A stretch of DNA of 26,104 nt, taken from positions 1 through 26,104 of IMG/VR virus record IMGVR_UViG_3300027759_000377. One strand, 5' to 3'. How positions within the stretch are numbered: position 1 is the first letter of the stretch; the number at the start of each line of letters is the position of its first letter. The translations under genes and the position numbers were made by a program. This document shows positions 19,545 through 26,104 of this stretch, piece after piece. This DNA comes from a virus. The notes below the pieces were generated by a model. It was not told the origin of the DNA and did no database searches. It saw nothing but the letters and a program-made list of their open reading frames with translations.

Positions 19545-20424
19545 AAACCCTATAACTGTATTGTTGGAAAACGGAATTCATTTTTCCACTTTAACAAATA
19601 TGTCTGAAAACCAAATTAAAATTTTGGCGGAAAGATTTAAAAAAGAAGAATCTAAAGAGCAATGGACAAAAAAAGGTGGGGCGGTTGAGTACACGGCACC
19701 TGTAAGTGCGTTGAAAACGGGGGCAAGTATACCAACACCTCCATCAGCAAATATGAAGTCAACAATAACAAGTGATGGATCTACTGTAAAACTTACACAG
19801 GCCGAAACCGAAATAACTGAAAAGTTTGAATCTAAGGCTCAACAAGGTTTATTTTGGGCAAAATGTAATAACGCAAAAGGTAAAGAAAAAAAGAAATGGT
19901 GTGATATGGCTAAAGAATTTTCTGATAGCACAACCAAAAAAGATTATAAAAAAATGCCCGAAAAGATACACCCTGAAAAAACAGTTGATTATAAAAAGAA
20001 GGCTCAAAAAGAAAGTTACGAAAAATTCCTTGAGGATAGAATAGTTGAGATGGTTCATAATCACGTAAATCCTAAATTAACTAAAGGTGAGATTAAAAAA
20101 ACAATCCAAGAAAAATCTGAAGGTATGATGTTGAGGAACCCGAAAAGAAATACTATGTTTTCCAAAAATGAAGGTATGGAAATGAAAAAAATGGGTAAAC
20201 CAATTGGTAGAATGTTTTCCGCAGGTAAAACACCTATGGAAGAAAATGATACTAAAGAAAAAGAAAGAACAAAAGAAAAAGAACCCGGAACAAAAAATCC
20301 ACCAAAAAGAAGAGGTAACCCCTTTAAAAACCCAAATCCTGGTGTGAAAGAACAACCAAGAGGTAATAGTAAGGATGATGTTAAAATGACTTTTATGAAT
20401 CAAATTAAACAAGCTTTAAAATAA
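19534..20424 (+). CDS. basic structural-module protein, unknown
   Basis: This 296-residue protein is very Lys-rich: an N-terminal helix (TVLLENGIHFSTLTNMSENQ), a Thr/Pro spacer, a KKKWCDMAKEFSD segment and a disordered basic C-terminus (TKEKERTKEKEPGTKNPPKR). The charge suggests binding to DNA or to the acidic 505-residue partner encoded two genes upstream. No enzyme motif. It overlaps the previous gene and is followed four bases later by the next. Confidence 0.7.
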   Translation: MKTKNPITVLLENGIHFSTLTNMSENQIKILAERFKKEESKEQWTKKGGAVEYTAPVSALKTGASIPTPPSANMKSTITSDGSTVKLTQAETEITEKFESKAQQGLFWAKCNNAKGKEKKKWCDMAKEFSDSTTKKDYKKMPEKIHPEKTVDYKKKAQKESYEKFLEDRIVEMVHNHVNPKLTKGEIKKTIQEKSEGMMLRNPKRNTMFSKNEGMEMKKMGKPIGRMFSAGKTPMEENDTKEKERTKEKEPGTKNPPKRRGNPFKNPNPGVKEQPRGNSKDDVKMTFMNQIKQALK

Positions 20425-20428
20425 TAAA

Positions 20429-21787
20429 ATGGCAGATAAGGACTTAGAAAGATTAATCAGGAAGATAATAAAAGAAGCACCTGTAGATTATGGTGATTAC
20501 CCTGAAAGAATGGACCCAAAAACTCAAAATAGAGTTGAGGATCCTGAAAATATATACGCTAAAAACAGAGCGTTTAAAGGTGGAGTTTCTGATGTAGAAA
20601 AAATTGCCGGAACAAGATTTAAAGAGGTTGTGGATTATGTTAAAAGATATTTTAACACTCAAGAAAATATAACCGATCCGCACGTAATGAGATCTATTAT
20701 GGTGGAACAAAGTAGAGCAGTTCAACAATCAATGATTATTGAATCATCCCATAAAGATAAATTAAAAGATTTGGCGGTAGAAATTGCTGCGAAAGAAGAA
20801 GGATGGTTGGATTATTCATTAACTATGGGTGATGCCATTGATAATGGAGATGTTAGTAAATCACCAATTCAAGGTGCCGGAACAAGATACGGATTTGAAT
20901 TTATCAATGTTGATGCGTTCTTAAACGAAAAAAAGATTGATCCAAGTCAGTTCCAAATGAAAGAAAAAGATTTACCTAAATTGAAACTTCCACCAAATTT
21001 CTCATTTGATATTGACGAATTAACACCCGAAGAACAAAGACAACTTGAGATTGAAAAGAGACACGTCATCAACGCATTGATTCAAGGTAAGGGTAAAAGA
21101 GGACAATTCTCATACCAAGCATTTAAAGATAGATTAGACGAGATTGATCCAAGATTATATTCTTTATACAATAAAATAATGTCGGCTAATGACTTAATGT
21201 ATTTCACCCAAGAAGATTTAATTGAAGCGATGGGTGGAAACGCTGCAGGTTCATCTAGTGTTGAGAGTGACGATGAAGACGATGAAGAAGAAGGTGGTGA
21301 AGAAGGTGAAGGAATGGATGTTGTTGTTGCAAACGGTGTAATATTCCCAATTTTATTACACGAATTAGTTAAAGGTTTTGCATCAGTCGCATCAAGAGAA
21401 CAATGGAGAGATATGGATCCTTCAATGGCTCAAGATGTTATGGGTAAAACTGATGTATTCTCAAATGAACCAATGCAATTTAGAGTTGGTGCAGAACTTG
21501 TAAGAAAGTTAAGAACATTATTGCCTGATGAATTAATTTTAGACGAAAGAAGTAAAGTTTATATTCCTTTCTTTGAAAGAATCCTTTACGGTATTCCCGC
21601 AGAAAGATTCTTAAAAGAAATTATGTCAAATGTTGTGTCTGAAAGAGAGGAAGATAATAATAAAGTAAGAAGAACTTTTGAGGACATTCTTAAACGAGCA
21701 AAATCTGATTATCAAAAATATAAAGGTAATGATGATGAAGACGAAGAGGAAGATGACAATGATATCTTATCACAATTAGGACTATAA
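20429..21787 (+). CDS. structural-module protein upstream of terminase, unknown
   Basis: This is a 452-residue protein. The start MADKDLERLIRKIIKEAPVD recalls the tag helices, with I-K-E at 14-16. A large helical body follows (DVEKIAGTRFKEVVDYVKRY; EIAAKEEGWLDYSLTMGDAI), then an acidic linker (DDEDDEEEGGEEGEG) at about residues 283-297, a second helical domain and an acidic tail (DDEDEEEDDNDILSQLGL). No catalytic motif. It ends the four-gene run and is followed by a terminator, so it belongs to the same transcript as the scaffold-like gene. A capsid- or neck-associated role is inference from position. Confidence 0.7.
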   Translation: MADKDLERLIRKIIKEAPVDYGDYPERMDPKTQNRVEDPENIYAKNRAFKGGVSDVEKIAGTRFKEVVDYVKRYFNTQENITDPHVMRSIMVEQSRAVQQSMIIESSHKDKLKDLAVEIAAKEEGWLDYSLTMGDAIDNGDVSKSPIQGAGTRYGFEFINVDAFLNEKKIDPSQFQMKEKDLPKLKLPPNFSFDIDELTPEEQRQLEIEKRHVINALIQGKGKRGQFSYQAFKDRLDEIDPRLYSLYNKIMSANDLMYFTQEDLIEAMGGNAAGSSSVESDDEDDEEEGGEEGEGMDVVVANGVIFPILLHELVKGFASVASREQWRDMDPSMAQDVMGKTDVFSNEPMQFRVGAELVRKLRTLLPDELILDERSKVYIPFFERILYGIPAERFLKEIMSNVVSEREEDNNKVRRTFEDILKRAKSDYQKYKGNDDEDEEEDDNDILSQLGL

Positions 21788-21806
21788 CATATTTAAATAA
21801 TTAATT

Positions 21807-21840
21807 AAAACCCCCTTTTATGTAAATAACTGGGGGTTTT
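21807..21840 (+). terminator. rho-independent terminator before terminase gene
   Basis: AAAACCCCC/GGGGGTTTT with a 16-base loop, immediately followed by the GATATTTATA motif, so one transcript ends where the next begins. Confidence 0.85.
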
Positions 21841-21850
21841 GATATTTATA
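21841..21850 (+). promoter_or_regulatory. GATATTTATA motif, candidate late promoter of terminase
   Basis: It lies directly after the terminator and 13 bases before the ATG at 21864. Confidence 0.6.
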
Positions 21851-21863
21851 GTTAAACAGTTTT

Positions 21864-23627
21864 ATGGGTTTTACTAAAGAACAAGTAATGTTGGAGTATG
21901 TCAAATGTATGAAAGACACTCCATACGCATTAAAAACATATCTACAAACTTACGATAATACGGTGTCACAATATGTTCCACTACAATTATTTCCCGATCA
22001 AGTATCTTTGTTAGAGGATTATGATAAATACAATGAGAATATTGCACTGAAATATCGTCAGGCGGGTGTATCAACTGTAACCGCGGCTTGGGTGTCCAAG
22101 AAACTTGCGTTTGCTAAAAAAAACAAACCTGAAAAAATCCTAATTATTGCCAACAAATTGGATACATCGTTAGAGATGGCTAATAAGATTAAGTCATTTG
22201 TTTCTCAATGGCCGAAATGGGTTGGTGCGGATTTCTCCACTGAAAAAAATTCACAGAAACATTATAAATTAACAAATGGTTGTGAGGTTAAAGCGGTTGC
22301 AACATCAAAGGATGCTCTTCGTGGATTTACACCTACGGTTCTTATATTTGATGAGGCAGCATTTATTGAAGCCGACAGTGATTTTTGGTCGGCTTGTATG
22401 GCATCCCTATCCACAGGGGGTAAAGTAATTGTGGTATCAACACCAAACGGATACGATAGAATTTATTACGAAATATATGATCAAGCGTTAAGAAATATGA
22501 ACGACTTTAAAATTACAGAAATGTATTGGTTTAGAGATCCTCGTTACACAAAAGATTTATATTTAGTTAAAACTGAAGATATTATTCATTACCTTCTAAA
22601 TAAAGAAGAATATACTGAAGATCAGATATTAAGTTGGGAAGGTATTCCATTTGAAACAAGAAATTATGACGATCTTAAAACCATAATGGACACAGGATAC
22701 AAACCTTGTTCTGATTGGTTTGAGAAAATGGTTAAAAAACTTAAATATGATAAGCGTAAAGTTTCTCAAGAGTTAGAATGTAACTTCCTTGGATCGGGGG
22801 ATAATGTATTTGATTCAAAAATGTTACAAACAATTCGTGAGAATATGCTTAAAGAACCCCAAAATAAAATGATGGGTAATTCTTTATGGATATGGAAGGA
22901 ACCGGTAGTTGGACACAAATACATAATGGGGGTTGACGTTTCTCGTGGGGATAGTGAGGATTTCTCAACAATACAAATTATTGATTTTGATGAACGAGAA
23001 CAAGTTTTAGAATATATTGGAAAAATTCCGCCTGATGTTTTGGCGGAAGTTGCTTATAAATGGGGTAATATGTACTCCGCATTTATTGTAATTGATATCA
23101 CAGGTGGAATGGGTATTGCCACATCAAGAAAACTACAAGAACTCGGATATAAAAATATGTATGTTGAGGGGGTTGACTTAAATAACACTTGGAAATATAA
23201 TCCAAAGGGACTTGATAAAATTCCCGGTATTAACTTTAACAATAAAAGGGTTCAAATTATTGCGGCATTTGAGGAAGGAATGAGACATAAATTCAGAATG
23301 TATAGTTCAAGATTATTTAATGAAATGAACACATTTGTATTTGTTAATGGTAGACCGGATCATCAAAAAGGACATCACGATGATTTGATTATGTCAATAT
23401 CAATAGCATTGTATGTTGGAGAATCTTCGTTTTCAAATTTAGAAAAAGTGACAGAACAAACAAAGGCAATGTTGGATTCTTGGACTGTAAGTAATAATGA
23501 ATCAGTTAAAAATATAATAAATTTTAACCCCGTAATTCCACATATGAATCAAGATGGATTTAGAGACAATTCAAGTGCAAGTAGAAAGGATTATGAAACC
23601 TATGGGTGGTTATTTGGGAATAGATAA
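21864..23627 (+). CDS. terL: terminase large subunit (T4 gp17-like packaging ATPase/nuclease)
   Basis: This is a 587-residue protein. The ATPase half has YRQAGVSTVTAAW (about 64-76) as Walker A and VLIFDEAAF (about 157-165) as Walker B. The usual P-loop lysine is replaced (GVST), as in some other terminases that keep RQxG. The nuclease half has GVDVSRGDSEDFSTIQI, FIVIDITGGMGI and HHDDLIMSISIAL, supplying the RNase H-fold acidic residues. It would pump DNA into the prohead through the portal encoded downstream and cut concatemers. Length fits the gp17 family (about 610). Order terL then portal resembles T4, although sheath and tube genes are not between them. Confidence 0.95.
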   Translation: MGFTKEQVMLEYVKCMKDTPYALKTYLQTYDNTVSQYVPLQLFPDQVSLLEDYDKYNENIALKYRQAGVSTVTAAWVSKKLAFAKKNKPEKILIIANKLDTSLEMANKIKSFVSQWPKWVGADFSTEKNSQKHYKLTNGCEVKAVATSKDALRGFTPTVLIFDEAAFIEADSDFWSACMASLSTGGKVIVVSTPNGYDRIYYEIYDQALRNMNDFKITEMYWFRDPRYTKDLYLVKTEDIIHYLLNKEEYTEDQILSWEGIPFETRNYDDLKTIMDTGYKPCSDWFEKMVKKLKYDKRKVSQELECNFLGSGDNVFDSKMLQTIRENMLKEPQNKMMGNSLWIWKEPVVGHKYIMGVDVSRGDSEDFSTIQIIDFDEREQVLEYIGKIPPDVLAEVAYKWGNMYSAFIVIDITGGMGIATSRKLQELGYKNMYVEGVDLNNTWKYNPKGLDKIPGINFNNKRVQIIAAFEEGMRHKFRMYSSRLFNEMNTFVFVNGRPDHQKGHHDDLIMSISIALYVGESSFSNLEKVTEQTKAMLDSWTVSNNESVKNIINFNPVIPHMNQDGFRDNSSASRKDYETYGWLFGNR

Positions 23628-23635
23628 TATTTATA
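23627..23635 (+). promoter_or_regulatory. ATATTTATA motif, candidate late promoter
   Basis: It begins on the last base of the terminase stop codon and ends 12 bases before the ATG at 23648. Confidence 0.5.
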
Positions 23636-23647
23636 ATAAAATATAGT

Positions 23648-23827
23648 ATGGGATTATCAAGTAGAAAAAGATCAGGTAAACTTATTGCGGGTAGTACATT
23701 GATAGTACCGGGGCAACCCATTTTAAGTGCGAAAAAATTTGAAATAACATTCTCAAATAAAAAAGGTTCTTTACCCGAATCGTATAGTGAACAATTAACA
23801 AGTTCGGGTAATACATCTAACACTTAA
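23648..23827 (+). CDS. 59-residue protein between terminase and portal, unknown
   Basis: The product starts MGLSSRKRSGKLIAGSTLIV and continues PGQPILSAKKFEITFSNKKGSLPESYSEQL. It has a basic N-terminus and a beta-type middle. It has its own upstream ATATTTATA motif and sits in the late module between the two packaging genes, so it is likely real and possibly a virion or assembly component. No family is recognised. Confidence 0.65.
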   Translation: MGLSSRKRSGKLIAGSTLIVPGQPILSAKKFEITFSNKKGSLPESYSEQLTSSGNTSNT

Positions 23828-23884
23828 TTCTATACTTATTAATAAAAGTGATTAAAATTATATAAATAAAATTAAATAGTCAAT

Positions 23885-25705
23885 ATGGAACAAAATCAAA
23901 ATAATCTAACTATTTGGCAAAGATTATCTCAGGCATTTGGTCCGAATTCTTTATTAGGTCAAGATTTACCAACATACAAAGTTGATAAAACAGAGTTATT
24001 AAGAACCACAGATAAAAAAGAATACGAACTTGAAAAATTACAAACTCAACAGTCAATGTACCTATCGGGACAATGGGCTAAAATTGAGAATAACTTATAT
24101 ACACAAGCGGTATATTACGAACCAACAAGATTAGCATCATTTTATGATTATGAATCAATGGAGTTTACTCCTGAAATTTCTACCGCATTGGATATCTATT
24201 CTGAAGAATCTACAACTGCTGATCAAAATGGTTATATATTACAAATCTATTCGGAGTCAAAAAGAATAAAAGGAATATTAGCGGATTTATTTAATAATGT
24301 ATTAGATATTAATACCAATCTTGCTATGTGGACAAGAAATACTTGTAAATATGGAGACAATTTTGTTTACTTAAAACTTGATCCTGAAAAAGGTATTGTT
24401 GGTTGTATGCAATTACCTAATATTGAAATTGAACGATTGGAGAGGGGTATGGCGGCAAAATCGGTAAATGCTGAAGTTGACCCAAAATCAAAAGGTTTAA
24501 GATTCCATTGGAAAATTAAAGATATGGAATTTAACTCTTGGGAGATTGCTCACTTTAGATTATTGGGTGATGATAGAAAACTTCCTTACGGTACTTCTAT
24601 GTTAGAAAAGGCAAGACGTATATGGAAACAATTATTATTATCTGAAGATGCAATGTTAATTTATCGTACATCAAGAGCTCCTGAACGAAGAGTATTTAAG
24701 GTATTTGTTGGTAATATGGACGACAAAGATGTTGAAGCGTATGTTCAGCGTGTTGCAAACAAATTCAAACGAGATCAAGTGGTGGATTCAAAAACAGGGA
24801 ATGTTGATATGAGATTTAACCAAATGGCGGTGGATCAAGATTATTTTGTTCCTGTGAGAGATGTGGCACAAACAATGCCAATTGAGACATTAGCAGGAGC
24901 TCAAAACTTATCAGAAATTGCGGATATTGAATACATTCAAAAGAAATTGGTAACTGCGTTAAGAGTCCCTAAAGCGTATTTAGGGTTTGAGGAAGTTGTT
25001 GGTGACGGTAAAAATCTATCATTACAAGATATTCGTTTTGCAAGAACTATTCATAAGATACAAAAAAGTATGATTGCCGAAATGAATAAAATTGCAATCA
25101 TTCACCTATACTTATTAGGATTTGAGGATGAATTACAAAACTTTACATTAGGTCTTACAAACCCATCCAAACAAGCGGATTTATTGATGATTGATGTGTG
25201 GAAAGAAAAAGTTCTTTTATATAAAGATTTGGTTACTGAAATTCCTAACACAATCCAACCAACATCCGCAACTTGGGCTAAAAAACACATTTTTGGATTC
25301 TCTGATGAAGATATTAAATTGGATGTCCAACAAATTAGATTAGAAAGAGCAGTTGCCGCGGAACTTACTAATACCCCAACAATAATCACACATACAGGTA
25401 TGTTTGACACTGTTGATAAATTATACAAAAGTAAATCAGGAACAACTCAAAATGCCGCACCACCAGCCGAAGGGGGTGAACCACCTATGGGAGGAGGAAT
25501 GCCACCTATGGGTCCTGATATGGGGGGAGGTTCTGATTTAGGGGGTGAAGCACCACCACCATTACCGGAAAATAAAGAAAAAAATAATTTAAATATTTTG
25601 TTAGAAAGTGACGATTTCCACGAGGATTCTTACATTGATTTAGGTAAAGCGAGAAATTCTTTGGGTTCAATGGAAGATGCGTTGAGCAAATTGTTAAGAG
25701 ATTGA
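23885..25705 (+). CDS. portal protein (T4 gp20-like)
   Basis: This is a 606-residue protein. YDYESMEFTPEISTALDIYS (near 90-105), the NLAMWTRNTCKYGDNFVYLK segment, HFRLLGDDRKLPYGTSMLEK and LLLSEDAMLIYRTSRAPERR match the T4-type portal core. LRVPKAYLGFEEVVGDGKNL belongs to the later clip/crown part. The C-terminus has a Gly/Pro/Met-rich disordered stretch (GGMPPMGPDMGGG) before a final helix. The dodecameric portal forms the DNA entry vertex, docks the terminase and nucleates head assembly. Length is near gp20 (524) plus this tail. TATATAAATA lies upstream in place of the usual motif. Confidence 0.93.
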   Translation: MEQNQNNLTIWQRLSQAFGPNSLLGQDLPTYKVDKTELLRTTDKKEYELEKLQTQQSMYLSGQWAKIENNLYTQAVYYEPTRLASFYDYESMEFTPEISTALDIYSEESTTADQNGYILQIYSESKRIKGILADLFNNVLDINTNLAMWTRNTCKYGDNFVYLKLDPEKGIVGCMQLPNIEIERLERGMAAKSVNAEVDPKSKGLRFHWKIKDMEFNSWEIAHFRLLGDDRKLPYGTSMLEKARRIWKQLLLSEDAMLIYRTSRAPERRVFKVFVGNMDDKDVEAYVQRVANKFKRDQVVDSKTGNVDMRFNQMAVDQDYFVPVRDVAQTMPIETLAGAQNLSEIADIEYIQKKLVTALRVPKAYLGFEEVVGDGKNLSLQDIRFARTIHKIQKSMIAEMNKIAIIHLYLLGFEDELQNFTLGLTNPSKQADLLMIDVWKEKVLLYKDLVTEIPNTIQPTSATWAKKHIFGFSDEDIKLDVQQIRLERAVAAELTNTPTIITHTGMFDTVDKLYKSKSGTTQNAAPPAEGGEPPMGGGMPPMGPDMGGGSDLGGEAPPPLPENKEKNNLNILLESDDFHEDSYIDLGKARNSLGSMEDALSKLLRD

Positions 25706-25713
25706 TATTTATA
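25705..25713 (+). promoter_or_regulatory. ATATTTATA motif, candidate late promoter
   Basis: It begins on the last base of the portal stop codon (GATATTTATA, 25704-25713) and ends 13 bases before the ATG at 25727. Confidence 0.55.
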
Positions 25714-25726
25714 AATAAAAACGATT

Positions 25727-26104
25727 ATGAAATTTGGTTTATTAAAATCACAGATAGAGAATATGTTAATTGAATCATATAAAAATGAGTCAATGAAAAA
25801 TAATATGTTTATTTTTAACGAGTTAGTTCTTAAAAATAAAAACATTAGTAGAGTGTTCTACTTATACGATGAATTAAATTCCAATAAAGGACTTAATGAG
25901 TCCGTTGCAGGTGAATTTGTGAATCAAAGCGTAATTGTTTATGAAAACCTAATTAATAAAATTAACCCCAAAGAACTGAAAGAAATTCAAATGTGGGTGG
26001 GACATATTCAGTGTGAGAATACTTACACATTGGTTGATGATTTATTCTCTAACAATGTGACGAATTTAGAATCTAAAATTAAAAGTAAAAACACAATTTT
26101 AGAA
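25727..26104 (+). CDS. start of an unknown late protein after the portal (partial)
   Basis: 126 codons are visible and the frame runs off the window. It begins MKFGLLKSQIENMLIESYKN then ESMKNNMFIFNELVL, a helix of the same flavour as the tag peptides, and continues as a helical protein (GEFVNQSVIVYENLINKINP). In T4 the genes after the portal encode the prohead core and protease (67, 68, 21, 22), so a core protein is a fair guess, without direct homology evidence. Confidence 0.65.
   Translation, partial: MKFGLLKSQIENMLIESYKNESMKNNMFIFNELVLKNKNISRVFYLYDELNSNKGLNESVAGEFVNQSVIVYENLINKINPKELKEIQMWVGHIQCENTYTLVDDLFSNNVTNLESKIKSKNTILE

Noticed and set aside
21864-23627. Terminase as inactive because the Walker A lysine is absent
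   Set aside because: Other terminase families carry RQxG-x-S/T versions without the classical lysine, and all other ATPase and nuclease motifs are intact.

Overview
The window looks like part of the genome of a large tailed phage (T4-like packaging genes) that infects a member of the Bacteroidota. Evidence for the phage: a gp17-type terminase large subunit (21864-23627) and a gp20-type portal (23885-25705) sit in a late module of probable structural genes. Evidence for the host: many promoters match the Bacteroidota form (TTG around -33 and TAnnTTTG around -7), the DNA is AT-rich, start codons lack Shine-Dalgarno sequences, and there are Bacteroidota-style lipoprotein and secreted-protein signals. 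No phage name can be given from sequence alone.

Layout. 1-1570: end of an unknown gene, a small lipoprotein, and two proteins that begin with the same amphipathic N-terminal peptide, one of them an HExxH metalloprotease candidate. 1570-6183: a 4.5-kb RNA array. It starts with a possible leader-peptide attenuator and ends at a strong terminator. It holds canonical tRNAs (Leu-UAA, Met, Ile-UAU, Gly-UCC, Ala-UGC, Glu-UUC, Arg-UCU, Asp-GUC), about seven tRNA-like elements with a normal acceptor and T arm but an abnormal middle, a pseudoknotted RNA present in three copies, several multi-branched structured spacers, and a few tiny ORFs. 6192-8327: a cell-wall module (lysozyme-like protein, membrane-anchored GAF-like protein, M15-type peptidase). 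8355-9841: a 49-aa gene, tandem host-type promoters, then about 1.1 kb of very structured non-coding RNA that resembles the GOLLD/ROOL class in size, context and folding. 9847-10677: a tagged unknown protein. 10714-11220: a complete tmRNA gene on the minus strand. 11229-15189: an unknown acidic protein, an M20/M28-type peptidase, and a ClpC-like double AAA+ unfoldase (minus strand) preceded by two operator-like palindromes. 15354-17532: a tagged unknown, a secreted protein (minus strand), a KTSC-domain protein and a nucleotidyltransferase. 17581-26104: the late structural and packaging module.

How it may work together. The phage appears to carry its own translation-support kit (tRNAs, tmRNA) beside protein-turnover genes (Clp unfoldase, peptidase). 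Host-like promoters drive the RNA genes. A different recurring motif, ATATTTATA, lies 7-33 bases before the start codon of most structural, lysis and tagged genes and probably marks the phage's late promoters. Several unrelated proteins share an N-terminal helix that ends in [I/L]-[S/D/N]-E; by analogy with T4 internal proteins this could be a capsid-targeting and prohead-protease tag. The least familiar part is the RNA array, above all the three-copy pseudoknot RNA with a compensatory base-pair change and the family of tRNA-like elements with AGTCAGG/CCTGACT acceptor stems.
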